The notes: generated from the letters alone by a model not told the origin. DNA of 5,357 bases from Alphaproteobacteria bacterium (GCA_003693905.1 RFLL01000161.1:1-5357), one strand, 5' to 3'; numbered from the stretch's first letter, positions 1-4,930 are shown. Numbers and translations are program-made.

Positions 1-387
1 GCCCTGCGGCTGCGGGCACAGATCTTCTCGATGCAGCAGGATTGGGCGGCGGCGGCGGCGGCGTGGCGTCGTCTGGTCCCCGAAACCCCGCCGCAGCGGC
101 CGTTGAGCGAAGAAGAAAGCCGCGACGTCGTCAATCTGGCGATTGCTTTGACCATGGCCGGGGCGCGGGACGATCTGATCGCCCTCAACCGTGACTGGGG
201 CGCGGCCATGACCGGCAGCCCCGATCGCGAGACGTTCCTGCTGCTTGCCGGCGGCCTGGATCCCACCCGCCCCAAGACGATCGCCGACGAACTGGCCGAA
301 GTTGCGCAGGCCGAGGCCTTCCTCAGCCGCTATCAATCGGTCTACGGGCAGGCAGTCCAGCAGGCGACCTCGCCCCAGGCGAACTGA
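1..387 (+). CDS. C-terminal part of a TPR-like helical protein (5' end outside window)
   Basis: The frame is open from the first base, so the gene starts upstream. About 128 residues are visible, ending at TGA 385-387. The first residues (ALRLRAQIFSMQQDWAAAAA, then WRRLVPE) look like a tetratricopeptide-type helical pair: paired amphipathic helices with small residues where they pack and a WRRL-type second helix. Further helices follow (DVVNLAIALTMAGARDDLIAL, then TIADELAEVAQAEAFLSRY), and the tail is polar. There is no signal peptide or membrane segment in the visible part. It converges on fliP, with only 65 bases between the two stops, so it belongs to a different transcription unit. TPR-like proteins do occur in alphaproteobacterial flagellar loci, but nothing here shows a flagellar role. 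The TPR assignment is an inference from helix pattern, and the internal ATG at 31 is probably not the real start. Confidence 0.6.
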   Translation, partial: ALRLRAQIFSMQQDWAAAAAAWRRLVPETPPQRPLSEEESRDVVNLAIALTMAGARDDLIALNRDWGAAMTGSPDRETFLLLAGGLDPTRPKTIADELAEVAQAEAFLSRYQSVYGQAVQQATSPQAN

Positions 388-452
388 TCCGGGTGGACCA
401 ATCCGGGTCGACGGCCTCGCCGCCGACAATGGGGGCGGGGACGATCGGTGTG

Positions 453-1325
453 TCAGCCGTAGCTTTGAACCAGGCTGCCGGCGACCAGATACCAGCCGTC
501 GACAAGAACGAAGAAGATCAGCTTGAACGGCAGCGAGATCATGATCGGCGGCAGCATCAGCATGCCCATCGACATCAGTACCGAAGCCACCACCATGTCG
601 ATGACGATGAACGGCAGGAAAAGAAGAAACCCGATCTCGAAGGCCCGGCGCAGCTCGCTGATCATGAACGCCGGGATCAGCGAACGCAGCGGCGTTTCTT
701 CCGGGGAGGCCACCGGCGGTGCCTTCGACAGATCGAGAAACAGCTTCAGGTCCTGCTCGCGCACGTGAGCGAGCATGAATTTGCGCACCGGTTGAGCGGC
801 CAGGTCGATCGCTTCGAGCTCGCTCACTTCCTCGTTCATCAGTGGCTGGATGGCGCGGTCATAGACCGTCTCCAGAGTCGGCATCATGACGAACAGGGTA
901 AGGAACAGCGCCAGGCTGATCAGCACCGAATTGGGTGGCGTCTGCTGGATTCCCAAGGCGCTGCGCAGGAACGACAGGACCACGACGATGCGCGTGAACG
1001 ATGTCACCATGACCAGGATCGACGGCGCCAGGCTGAGGACCGTAATCAGAAGAATGAGCTGAAGCAGCCGGGCCGTGGTCGAGCCGCCGCCATCCCCGAA
1101 GTCCAGTTGCAGCGTCTGGGCCGCGGCCGGATCGGCGCCGAACAGGAAGGCACCGGCCAGAAGGACGCCGAACGGAACAATGCCAGGCAGAATCACGCTC
1201 GCTGCGAGCGGACCGGTGCCGCGGTCACGTTCGATGATGGCAGGGCAATGATCGCGGAGGCTTTCTTGCATCCCCATGTCTCCGTCGGGGGCGGGTGGCC
1301 TTGGTTGTGATGTCGAGACGATCAT
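453..1325 (-). CDS. fliP: Flagellar export gate protein FliP
   Basis: FliP is the core subunit of the flagellar type III export gate, where five copies assemble with FliQ and FliR in the inner membrane. The 290-residue reading has a hydrophobic signal-like segment at about 41-63 ending in DPAAAQ, then the family hallmarks: PSILVMVTSFTRIVVVLSFL (101-120), ALGIQQTPPNSVL (123-135), a periplasmic region, AFMISELRRAFEIG (219-232), DMVVASVLMSMGMLMLPP (243-260) and LPFKLIFFVLVDGW (265-278). The ATG at 1325 overlaps the fliO stop as ATGA and has AAGGA about 11 bases upstream. The leader before the signal segment is long, and most FliP are near 245-270 residues. A second start at 1271 (MQESLRDH) has GGAG 8 bases upstream and would give 272 residues, so the true start is open. 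It is the last visible gene of the fhlB-fliO-fliP operon, and fliQ and fliR are in the opposite operon. Confidence 0.96.
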   Translation of the reverse strand: MIVSTSQPRPPAPDGDMGMQESLRDHCPAIIERDRGTGPLAASVILPGIVPFGVLLAGAFLFGADPAAAQTLQLDFGDGGGSTTARLLQLILLITVLSLAPSILVMVTSFTRIVVVLSFLRSALGIQQTPPNSVLISLALFLTLFVMMPTLETVYDRAIQPLMNEEVSELEAIDLAAQPVRKFMLAHVREQDLKLFLDLSKAPPVASPEETPLRSLIPAFMISELRRAFEIGFLLFLPFIVIDMVVASVLMSMGMLMLPPIMISLPFKLIFFVLVDGWYLVAGSLVQSYG

Positions 1326-1672
1326 CCGGCGCTCGTTCCTTTGGCATCGTCCGTGGTGTTCTTGGTTTCGGTACTGCGTCGCGATCCATCGGCGATGACC
1401 GGGGACGCCGCTGACGGCACGTGTTCGATGAGGAGGTCCTGATTGGGCCCGAGCAGGACCAGGTGTTCGCGCTCGTCGCAGCGCAGAAGCACCAGTTTGC
1501 GCCGCGAATCGACGACCTTGATCTCGACCAGCGACAGCCGGGCACTGGCGCCGCGGGTTGCCGGCAGGGCTCCGCCCAGGCCGAGACGCCTGACCACCCA
1601 GGTCAAAGCGGCAATCAGCGCCAGAACGAAAATCAGCGCAACGACGAAACGCAGATAGTTGCTCAGATCCAT
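1322..1672 (-). CDS. fliO: Flagellar biosynthesis protein FliO
   Basis: FliO is a small bitopic membrane protein that helps FliP assemble into the export gate. The 116-residue product starts MDLSNYLRF and has one membrane segment at about 8-27 (LRFVVALIFVLALIAALTWV). A basic stretch (VRRLGLGG) follows, then a cytoplasmic domain with the typical FliO pattern LSLVEIKVVDSRRKLVLLRC and EREHLVLLGPNQDLLIE. The tail is polar and low in complexity. I chose the ATG at 1672 because it places the membrane helix near the N terminus. The longer reading from 1744 adds 24 residues that overlap the upstream gene and do not look like FliO. No clear Shine-Dalgarno precedes 1672, only a 19-base gap after the upstream stop, so translation may be coupled. 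The stop overlaps the fliP start (ATGA). FliO is weakly conserved, so position before fliP adds weight to the call. Confidence 0.88.
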   Translation of the reverse strand: MDLSNYLRFVVALIFVLALIAALTWVVRRLGLGGALPATRGASARLSLVEIKVVDSRRKLVLLRCDEREHLVLLGPNQDLLIEHVPSAASPVIADGSRRSTETKNTTDDAKGTSAG

Positions 1673-1691
1673 TGATCGGTGCCCGAAGCGG

Positions 1692-2042
1692 TCAACCGCC
1701 GGGATTGCGCGGACCGCGGCGAGATCTGCCGGGCGCGCGCCCATAAGCGCCGACGGCCCGGGTGCGCTGGCCGGTGTCGCTCAATTGCGTCTTGAGTTCA
1801 TCGAGGCGGACCTCGACGATTCGCGCCAGAGCATTGAGGTCGTCGATCAGCGCCAGCGTCGCCGGGCGCAATCTGTGTGCCTGACCTGCGGGCAGCGCGG
1901 CCATGCCGGCGCACAACGCGTCCACCCGATCCTGCAATGCCGACAGGTCGATGGCATCACCAGCGGCCAGCATCGCCTGGGCGCGGCGTACGTCACCCTC
2001 GATCGTCCGCAAAATGGTTTCGACATCCTGAACGTGGGTCAT
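1692..2042 (-). CDS. Small helical protein of the fhlB-fliO-fliP operon, possibly a FlgN/FliT-like export chaperone
   Basis: I do not recognise this 116-residue protein as a named family. It has no signal peptide or membrane segment. Nearly all of it looks helical: an N-terminal helix (VQDVETILRTIEGDVRRAQA), a turn, DLSALQDRVDALCAGMAALP (32-51), then a long helix LRPATLALIDDLNALARIVE (58-77) continuing VRLDELKTQLSDTGQRTRAV. It ends in AYGRAPG and a basic, Gly/Pro-rich tail. A small all-helical protein with a long late helix and an aromatic-Gly near the end recalls the FlgN and FliT export chaperones. That is an inference from shape and location, not from motif identity. The start is well supported: GGAG lies 8 bases before the ATG, which overlaps the fhlB stop as ATGA. 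Its place between an FlhB-type switch domain and fliO implies a role in flagellar export. Confidence 0.75.
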   Translation of the reverse strand: MTHVQDVETILRTIEGDVRRAQAMLAAGDAIDLSALQDRVDALCAGMAALPAGQAHRLRPATLALIDDLNALARIVEVRLDELKTQLSDTGQRTRAVGAYGRAPGRSRRGPRNPGG

Positions 2043-2395
2043 GGTCGTATCTCCGAACGATGGCGGGCGGGCTCGGGGGGCATGCGCCCCTGGGCACGGT
2101 AGACATAGGAGAGAATCTCGGCGACCGCGGCCAGCGCCTGAAGCGGAATTTCGCTGTCGACCTCGACCGCGGCCAGAATTTCCGCAAGGTCGGCATCGCT
2201 GCGAACCTTGACCCCCTGATCAAAGGCGATGCGCAGGATCTGTTCGGCCACCGCGCCGCGCCCCTTGGCGACCACCCGCGGGGCGTGCGCGCCGGTGGGA
2301 TCGGACTCGACCGCGACCGCCACCGGCGGCGGGTCGCCGGCTTCGGGGGGCGGGGAAATCCCGGTCGGTTGCTGCGATGGCGTGCGCTCGACCAA
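2039..2395 (-). CDS. fhlB: FhlB: stand-alone FlhB-like C-terminal (cytoplasmic switch) domain protein
   Basis: The protein matches the cytoplasmic C-terminal domain of FlhB, the export-apparatus substrate-specificity switch, without FlhB's membrane domain. In the 118-residue reading the signature is VAVAVESDPTGAHAPRVVAK (25-44) and GRGAVAEQILRIAFDQGVKV, then DLAEILAAVEVDSEIP and AVAEILSYVYRAQG, colinear with the FlhB core. The NPTH autocleavage motif, which in FlhB sits just before the AVAL strand, is replaced by DPPP (21-24, bases 2324-2335), so self-cleavage is not expected. The start is uncertain because no ATG is in frame. I use TTG 2395, which has a weak GAGAG about 5 bases upstream and leaves a short Pro-rich N terminus. 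A TTG at 2521 would add 42 low-complexity Arg/Pro-rich residues. The stop overlaps the next gene's start (ATGA). It appears to be the first gene of the minus-strand operon; full-length flhB would be expected beyond fliR. Confidence 0.85.
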   Translation of the reverse strand: MVERTPSQQPTGISPPPEAGDPPPVAVAVESDPTGAHAPRVVAKGRGAVAEQILRIAFDQGVKVRSDADLAEILAAVEVDSEIPLQALAAVAEILSYVYRAQGRMPPEPARHRSEIRP

Positions 2396-2525
2396 TGATG
2401 CTCTCGTCGACTGTAATTGCCGGCAAAGGCGCCGATGAGGAGGAGGGGCCGGAAACGCACGGCGCGCCGCTGCCGTCCGGCTTTGCCCCCGGCCTCCGTC
2501 TGGCCCCTTGATGGTCGCCAAACAT

Positions 2526-2874
2526 GCTTAACGAAGGCTTACGAAGGGTTGAAAGATGACACCCCGGATCGGGCCCGGAGACCGGAACCGGAGGAAGGGC
2601 GCAGGAAGCAGAGCGAAAGAAAGGGCAAAGATCCGGATTTCGGAACAGCTTCGGTACAGGCGAACGGCCGCACGCGCGGATCGCCCGTGCGCCCGGAACA
2701 TGGGAGTGGTTGCAGAAATGGGCCGCACGGCCCGGCGCGGGCCGGCGGGTGCGCAGGACAAGGCGTGGACAAGCCCCATCCCGCCCGGAAACGGCCTAGG
2801 AGAGGACCGCCTCGCATACCTGCACTTCCACTCGGATGATGATCCAGGCGGCGATTGCATACCGTCAGGAAGAC
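2526..2874 (+). other. Gene-free 349-base region, GGA-rich on the plus strand; candidate CsrA-binding RNA
   Basis: I find no convincing protein gene here. The open frames on both strands have low-complexity products rich in Arg, Pro and Gly, and lack ribosome sites. By hand count the plus strand has 17 GGA between 2566 and 2836, and 19 by 2880 where it enters the csrA 3' end, against 4 GGA on the minus strand. flgB, which is longer, has 3. Several GGA can sit in loops of short hairpins: 2563-2573 (loop GGATC), 2692-2704 (loop GGAACAT), 2792-2809 (loop AGGAG) and 2864-2874 (loop AGGAA). GGA in hairpin loops is how CsrB/RsmZ-type RNAs bind CsrA. I see no clear promoter and no intrinsic terminator on this strand, so transcription is unproven. 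GGGCCGCACGGCCC (2720-2733) is a strong hairpin without a T-run. GCATACC repeats directly at 2814 and 2857. Confidence 0.35.
2528..2542. promoter_or_regulatory. CtrA-like site TTAA-N7-TTAC
   Basis: TTAACGAAGGCTTAC fits the alphaproteobacterial CtrA consensus TTAA-N7-TTAA with one mismatch in the second half. It lies just upstream of the fhlB operon, about 135 bases before the TTG start used here and directly before the alternative start at 2521. It also borders the GGA-rich plus-strand region on its other side. TTAA is rare in this GC-rich window: I find it only four times, all between 2528 and 3247. CtrA control of flagellar operons is known in Caulobacter and relatives; its action here is an inference. 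Confidence 0.35.
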
Positions 2875-3120
2875 TCAGGACTCGGTGCCCGTGCGCGAAC
2901 GGTTGCGTATGGCCTCGGCCAGGGCTTCGCTGCCGGCAGCACTGGCGGCGGCCCGGTTTTCCTCCTGAATGCGATCGAAAATTTCGCGCCGAAGAACGGT
3001 CGCATGCGCCGGGAAGGTGAATCCCAGTTTGATCGACTTCCCCCGGATATCGATGACGGTCACCTCGATTTCGTCGTTGATGACGACCGATTCACCGATT
3101 TTACGTGTTAAATACAACAT
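2875..3120 (-). CDS. csrA: Carbon storage / translational regulator CsrA
   Basis: CsrA is a dimeric RNA-binding protein that binds GGA motifs, usually in hairpin loops at ribosome sites, to block translation or alter mRNA stability; in many bacteria it controls motility. The 81-residue product opens MLYLTRKIGESVVINDEIEV, continues TVIDIRGKSIKLGF and TFPAHATVLRREIFDRIQEE, then has a polar Ala-rich tail of about 27 residues. By alignment to E. coli CsrA the RNA-contact positions L4, R6, V42, R44 and I47 are kept, and R7 is Lys. The usual small residue before Pro37 is Phe (GFTFP). ATG 3120 is supported by AGGAAGGAG 5 bases upstream. It stands alone on the minus strand between two flagellar operons, diverging from flgB, and no fliW-like gene is visible. 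No intrinsic terminator is evident after its stop. The high-GC extended tail beyond residue 55 probably does not bind RNA. Confidence 0.97.
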   Translation of the reverse strand: MLYLTRKIGESVVINDEIEVTVIDIRGKSIKLGFTFPAHATVLRREIFDRIQEENRAAASAAGSEALAEAIRNRSRTGTES

Positions 3121-3125
3121 GCCGG

Positions 3126-3189
3126 CTCCTTCCTGTGCCGGGTCCTTGACAACTTTTTTGCGCGGATGCGGCTTCTTGCGTCCCTGTCC
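3126..3189 (-). promoter_or_regulatory. csrA leader with strong ribosome binding site and five GGA motifs
   Basis: On the minus strand this leader has GGA at 3189-3187, 3183-3181, 3145-3143, 3133-3131 and 3129-3127. The last two form the AGGAAGGAG Shine-Dalgarno (3134-3126), 5 bases before the csrA ATG. E. coli CsrA represses its own translation by binding several GGA sites, one of them over the Shine-Dalgarno. The same arrangement here suggests autoregulation, which is an inference. Confidence 0.4.
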
Positions 3190-3223
3190 GCGGCCCCCTG
3201 TTAGAATGCATTTGTGACACCAT

Positions 3224-3248
3224 TTAAGCGTTTTTACCGATTCTTAAC
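3224..3248. promoter_or_regulatory. TTAA-type half-site cluster with a GANTC in the csrA/flgB divergent gap
   Basis: Inside an A/T-rich patch of the 220-base gap between csrA and flgB, TTAA (3224), TTAC (3234) and TTAAC (3244) recur at exactly 10-base steps. TTTA-N7-TTAAC at 3233-3248 matches the CtrA consensus except for one base. Its spacer carries GATTC (3239-3243), a GANTC site of the kind methylated by CcrM in alphaproteobacteria. The patch lies about 95 bases before the flgB start and about 105 bases before the csrA start, so it could serve either gene. I see no convincing sigma-54 (GG-N10-GC with TTGC) or sigma-70 pair in this gap. Confidence 0.35.
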
Positions 3249-3340
3249 AAGCAAAGCCTGATACTCGCGGCCGATACCCTCTTTATCGCCGTCCCCGGCG
3301 CGCTGCACCAGGCCCGGCGACGCGACAGCGCGGGAGCGCA

Positions 3341-3745
3341 ATGGCCGACAAACTCGACATCTTCACCGCCATCGCCAAGCGCATGGACTGGCTCGGTCAG
3401 CGCCACCGGGTTCTGGCTGAAAACATCGCCAATTCGGATACCCCGAACTTCATCCCCAAGGATCTGAGCGAGAGTGATTTCCGGCGCCTGCTGCGACCGC
3501 ACCTGCGGCCTGTCGAGCCGGTTGTGACCCATGCGCGCCACCTTCGCGGCACCGTCGTGCACGACGGGCCCGCGCGCGCCGCCAGGCAACGTCACACTTA
3601 TGAAACCTCGCCCGCGGGCAACGCGGTTGTCCTTGAAGAGCAGCTCATCAAGGTGACCAAGACCCAGGGCGCCTATCAGACCATGACCAATCTGTACCGC
3701 AAGCACGTCGACATGTTCCGCACCGCTTTGCGCAGCGGCGGTTGA
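3341..3745 (+). CDS. flgB: Flagellar proximal rod protein FlgB
   Basis: FlgB is a proximal rod subunit, exported early and placed next to FliE at the MS ring. The 134-residue product has the flagellar rod N-terminal motif at 24-37 (VLAENIANSDTPNF), a central variable part, SPAGNAVVLEEQLIKVTKTQ (90-109), and the C-terminal helix AYQTMTNLYRKHVDMFRTAL (111-130) that packs against the N-terminal helix in rod proteins. Length fits the family (about 130-138). There is no signal peptide, as expected for a type III substrate. GGGAG lies 4 bases before the ATG. It is the first gene of the plus-strand operon, diverging from csrA, with 23 bases to flgC. Promoter control probably lies in the A/T-rich patch near 3224-3248. 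Confidence 0.97.
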   Translation: MADKLDIFTAIAKRMDWLGQRHRVLAENIANSDTPNFIPKDLSESDFRRLLRPHLRPVEPVVTHARHLRGTVVHDGPARAARQRHTYETSPAGNAVVLEEQLIKVTKTQGAYQTMTNLYRKHVDMFRTALRSGG

Positions 3746-3768
3746 CGACAGCCTGAGAGGACCCCGAC

Positions 3769-4179
3769 ATGACGGAACTTCTCAAATCTCTCGACATTTC
3801 GGCCTCGGGCATGCGGGCGCAGGGAACGCGCCTGCGCGTCATTTCGGAAAACGTGGCCAACGCCGGTTCGACCGCGCTGGAGCCGGGCGGCGAACCGTAC
3901 CGGCGCAAACTGGTCACCTTCGGCAGCACTTTGAACCGGCAGCTTGGCGCCGAGCTGGTCAACGTCCGGCGCATAAGTCGCGATCCGAGCCCGTTTGGGC
4001 TGCGTTATCAGCCCAGTCATCCGGCCGCCGACGCCAACGGCTACGTCAAGATCTCGAACGTCGACACGATGATCGAGATGGCGGACATGCGCGAGGCGCA
4101 GCGAAGCTACGAGGCCAATCTGCGGGTTCTACAGACCTCGCGTACCATGCTGGAGCGGACCATAGACCTGCTGCGCTGA
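3769..4179 (+). CDS. flgC: Flagellar proximal rod protein FlgC
   Basis: FlgC is a proximal rod subunit, exported through the flagellar type III system and assembled beside FlgB and FlgF. The 136 residues begin with ISASGMRAQGTRLRVISENV (10-29) followed by ANAGST, the rod/hook N-terminal motif. PYRRKLVTF (43-51) comes next, and the C terminus holds HPAADANGYVKISNVDTMIE (84-103) and MADMREAQRSYEANLRVLQT (104-123), the conserved FlgC ending. Length is normal for the family. GAGAGGA sits about 7 bases before the ATG. It follows flgB by 23 bases and is separated from fliE by 94 bases that can fold into hairpins. Confidence 0.97.
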   Translation: MTELLKSLDISASGMRAQGTRLRVISENVANAGSTALEPGGEPYRRKLVTFGSTLNRQLGAELVNVRRISRDPSPFGLRYQPSHPAADANGYVKISNVDTMIEMADMREAQRSYEANLRVLQTSRTMLERTIDLLR

Positions 4180-4197
4180 CCCGATACAGTCGTTCGT

Positions 4198-4240
4198 CGG
4201 CCGCCAGGCAGGTGGCCGCATTGTACGCCAGGACGGCCAC
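4198..4240 (+). promoter_or_regulatory. Two mutually exclusive hairpins in the flgC-fliE gap
   Basis: CGGCCGCC (4198-4205) pairs with GGTGGCCG (4211-4218) around the 5-base loop AGGCA: eight pairs, one of them G-U. The right arm can instead use GTGGCC (4212-4217) to pair with GGCCAC (4235-4240) across a 17-base loop. There is no T-run, so it is not a standard intrinsic terminator. It may instead stabilise or process the operon mRNA. Short GC stems arise easily in this base composition. Confidence 0.3.
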
Positions 4241-4246
4241 AGGCAA

Positions 4247-4266
4247 GGGCGCTAATGCCCGGGGAG
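4247..4266 (+). promoter_or_regulatory. fliE ribosome binding site next to a small stem
   Basis: GGGC (4247-4250) and GCCC (4257-4260) form a 4-bp stem around GCTAAT and abut GGGGAG (4261-4266), the fliE Shine-Dalgarno, which is 7 bases before the ATG at 4274. The stem leaves the ribosome site itself free. An alternative pairing of GCCC with GGGG is possible but would be too tight a loop. Confidence 0.35.
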
Positions 4267-4273
4267 ACATGCC

Positions 4274-4585
4274 ATGGCCATCAGTTTCAACAACGCCGTT
4301 GCCGCGTATCAGAAAATCGCCCGGCAGGATGCGCTGCCCGGACTTTCCGGGGCCAAGCCGAATGGCGACGGCGGCTTTGCCGATGCGTTGCGCCAGGCCA
4401 CCGAAGGCGTCATCGACACCCTGTATGAAGGCGAGCGTCAGACCTTGCAGGCGGCGCTTGGCACCGCCGATCTGACCGACGTGGTGACCGCGGTCAACAA
4501 GGCGGAGTTGACGCTGCGCACCGTCGTCACTCTGCGCGACCGGGTCATTCAGGCCTACCAGGAAATTCTGCGGATGCCGATCTGA
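4274..4585 (+). CDS. fliE: Flagellar hook-basal body protein FliE
   Basis: FliE is the small adaptor that joins the MS ring and export gate to the proximal rod, and it is the first substrate exported. The 103-residue product has a variable N-terminal half (MAISFNNAVAAYQKIARQDA, then a Gly/Asn-rich linker) and a helix FADALRQATEGVIDTLYEGE (35-54). It ends with the FliE signature DLTDVVTAVNKAELTLRTVV (66-85) and TLRDRVIQAYQEILRMPI (86-103). Length matches the family (about 100-110). GGGGAG precedes the ATG by 7 bases. It follows flgC by 94 bases and precedes fliQ by 78 bases, so it is loosely spaced in the operon. Confidence 0.97.
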   Translation: MAISFNNAVAAYQKIARQDALPGLSGAKPNGDGGFADALRQATEGVIDTLYEGERQTLQAALGTADLTDVVTAVNKAELTLRTVVTLRDRVIQAYQEILRMPI

Positions 4586-4663
4586 CGGCGGCAGCGTTTC
4601 CCGGACCCGCCGCGATTGGTCGGTCGTATCACATCGCATGCAGCGCACAGTCCAAGGCACGAC

Positions 4664-4930
4664 ATGAACGACGCTGACGTCATCGAGGTTTCGCGCGAGG
4701 CCGTGATCGTGATGCTGAAGGTCGGGGCGCCGGTCCTTCTCCTTGCGCTCATCGTCGGTCTGATCATTTCCCTGTTTCAGGCTCTGACCCAGATTCAGGA
4801 AATGACGCTGACCTTCGTGCCCAAGGCGATCGTCATCTTCCTGTCGCTGATTCTGTTCATGCCGTTCATGCTGGGCGTTCTGGTCTCGTTCACGGAAGGG
4901 CTGATGGACCGGATCGTGGCGCTCGGCTGA
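4664..4930 (+). CDS. fliQ: Flagellar export gate protein FliQ
   Basis: FliQ is the small helical-hairpin subunit of the export gate, four copies of which surround the FliP-FliR assembly. The 88-residue product starts MNDADVIEVSREAVIVMLKV and has two membrane helices at about 20-39 and 52-73. The conserved connecting segment is IISLFQALTQIQEMTLTFVP (34-53), then K. The second helix reads AIVIFLSLILFMPFMLGVLV. Length is typical (about 89). ATG 4664 has AAGG about 7 bases upstream; a TTG frame extension to 4616 is not needed and adds non-family residues. fliR starts 6 bases after the stop, so the two are probably translationally coupled. Confidence 0.97.
   Translation: MNDADVIEVSREAVIVMLKVGAPVLLLALIVGLIISLFQALTQIQEMTLTFVPKAIVIFLSLILFMPFMLGVLVSFTEGLMDRIVALG

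Noticed and set aside
387..452. Bidirectional terminator between the TPR-like gene and fliP
   Set aside because: Only a 4-bp CGGC/GCCG stem and a direct repeat ATCCGGGT (387 and 401, 14-base step) are present; no T-run on either strand.
393..1310. 305-codon plus-strand open frame lying opposite fliP
   Set aside because: It is the mirror of fliP. Its product is an extremely charged Arg/Gln/His-rich chain, as expected opposite a membrane protein in GC-rich DNA, and it has no family motif.
2720..2733. GGGCCGCACGGCCC as an intrinsic terminator for csrA
   Set aside because: The hairpin is strong but no T-run follows on either strand, and it is about 140 bases past the csrA stop.
2528..2860. Minus-strand open frames between csrA and fhlB (possible fliK, often next to fhlB)
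   Set aside because: Too short and without FliK-like C-terminal features; the residues look like random GC-rich translation.
2417..3020. Plus-strand open frames across the gene-free region and into csrA
   Set aside because: Products are low-complexity and rich in Arg, Pro and Gly, one begins at TTG, no ribosome site precedes them, and one runs antisense into csrA.
3146..3151. TTGACA as a -35 box for flgB
   Set aside because: No TATAAT-like -10 at 16-18 bases, and it lies almost 200 bases before the gene, inside the csrA leader.
3311..3330. GG-N10-GC pattern upstream of flgB as a sigma-54 promoter
   Set aside because: Only the bare GG and GC match; the TTGC part is missing, and such spacing is common by chance in GC-rich DNA.
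4046..4660. 204-codon minus-strand frame opposite fliE
   Set aside because: Shadow of fliE and the end of flgC, which have clear family motifs on the plus strand.
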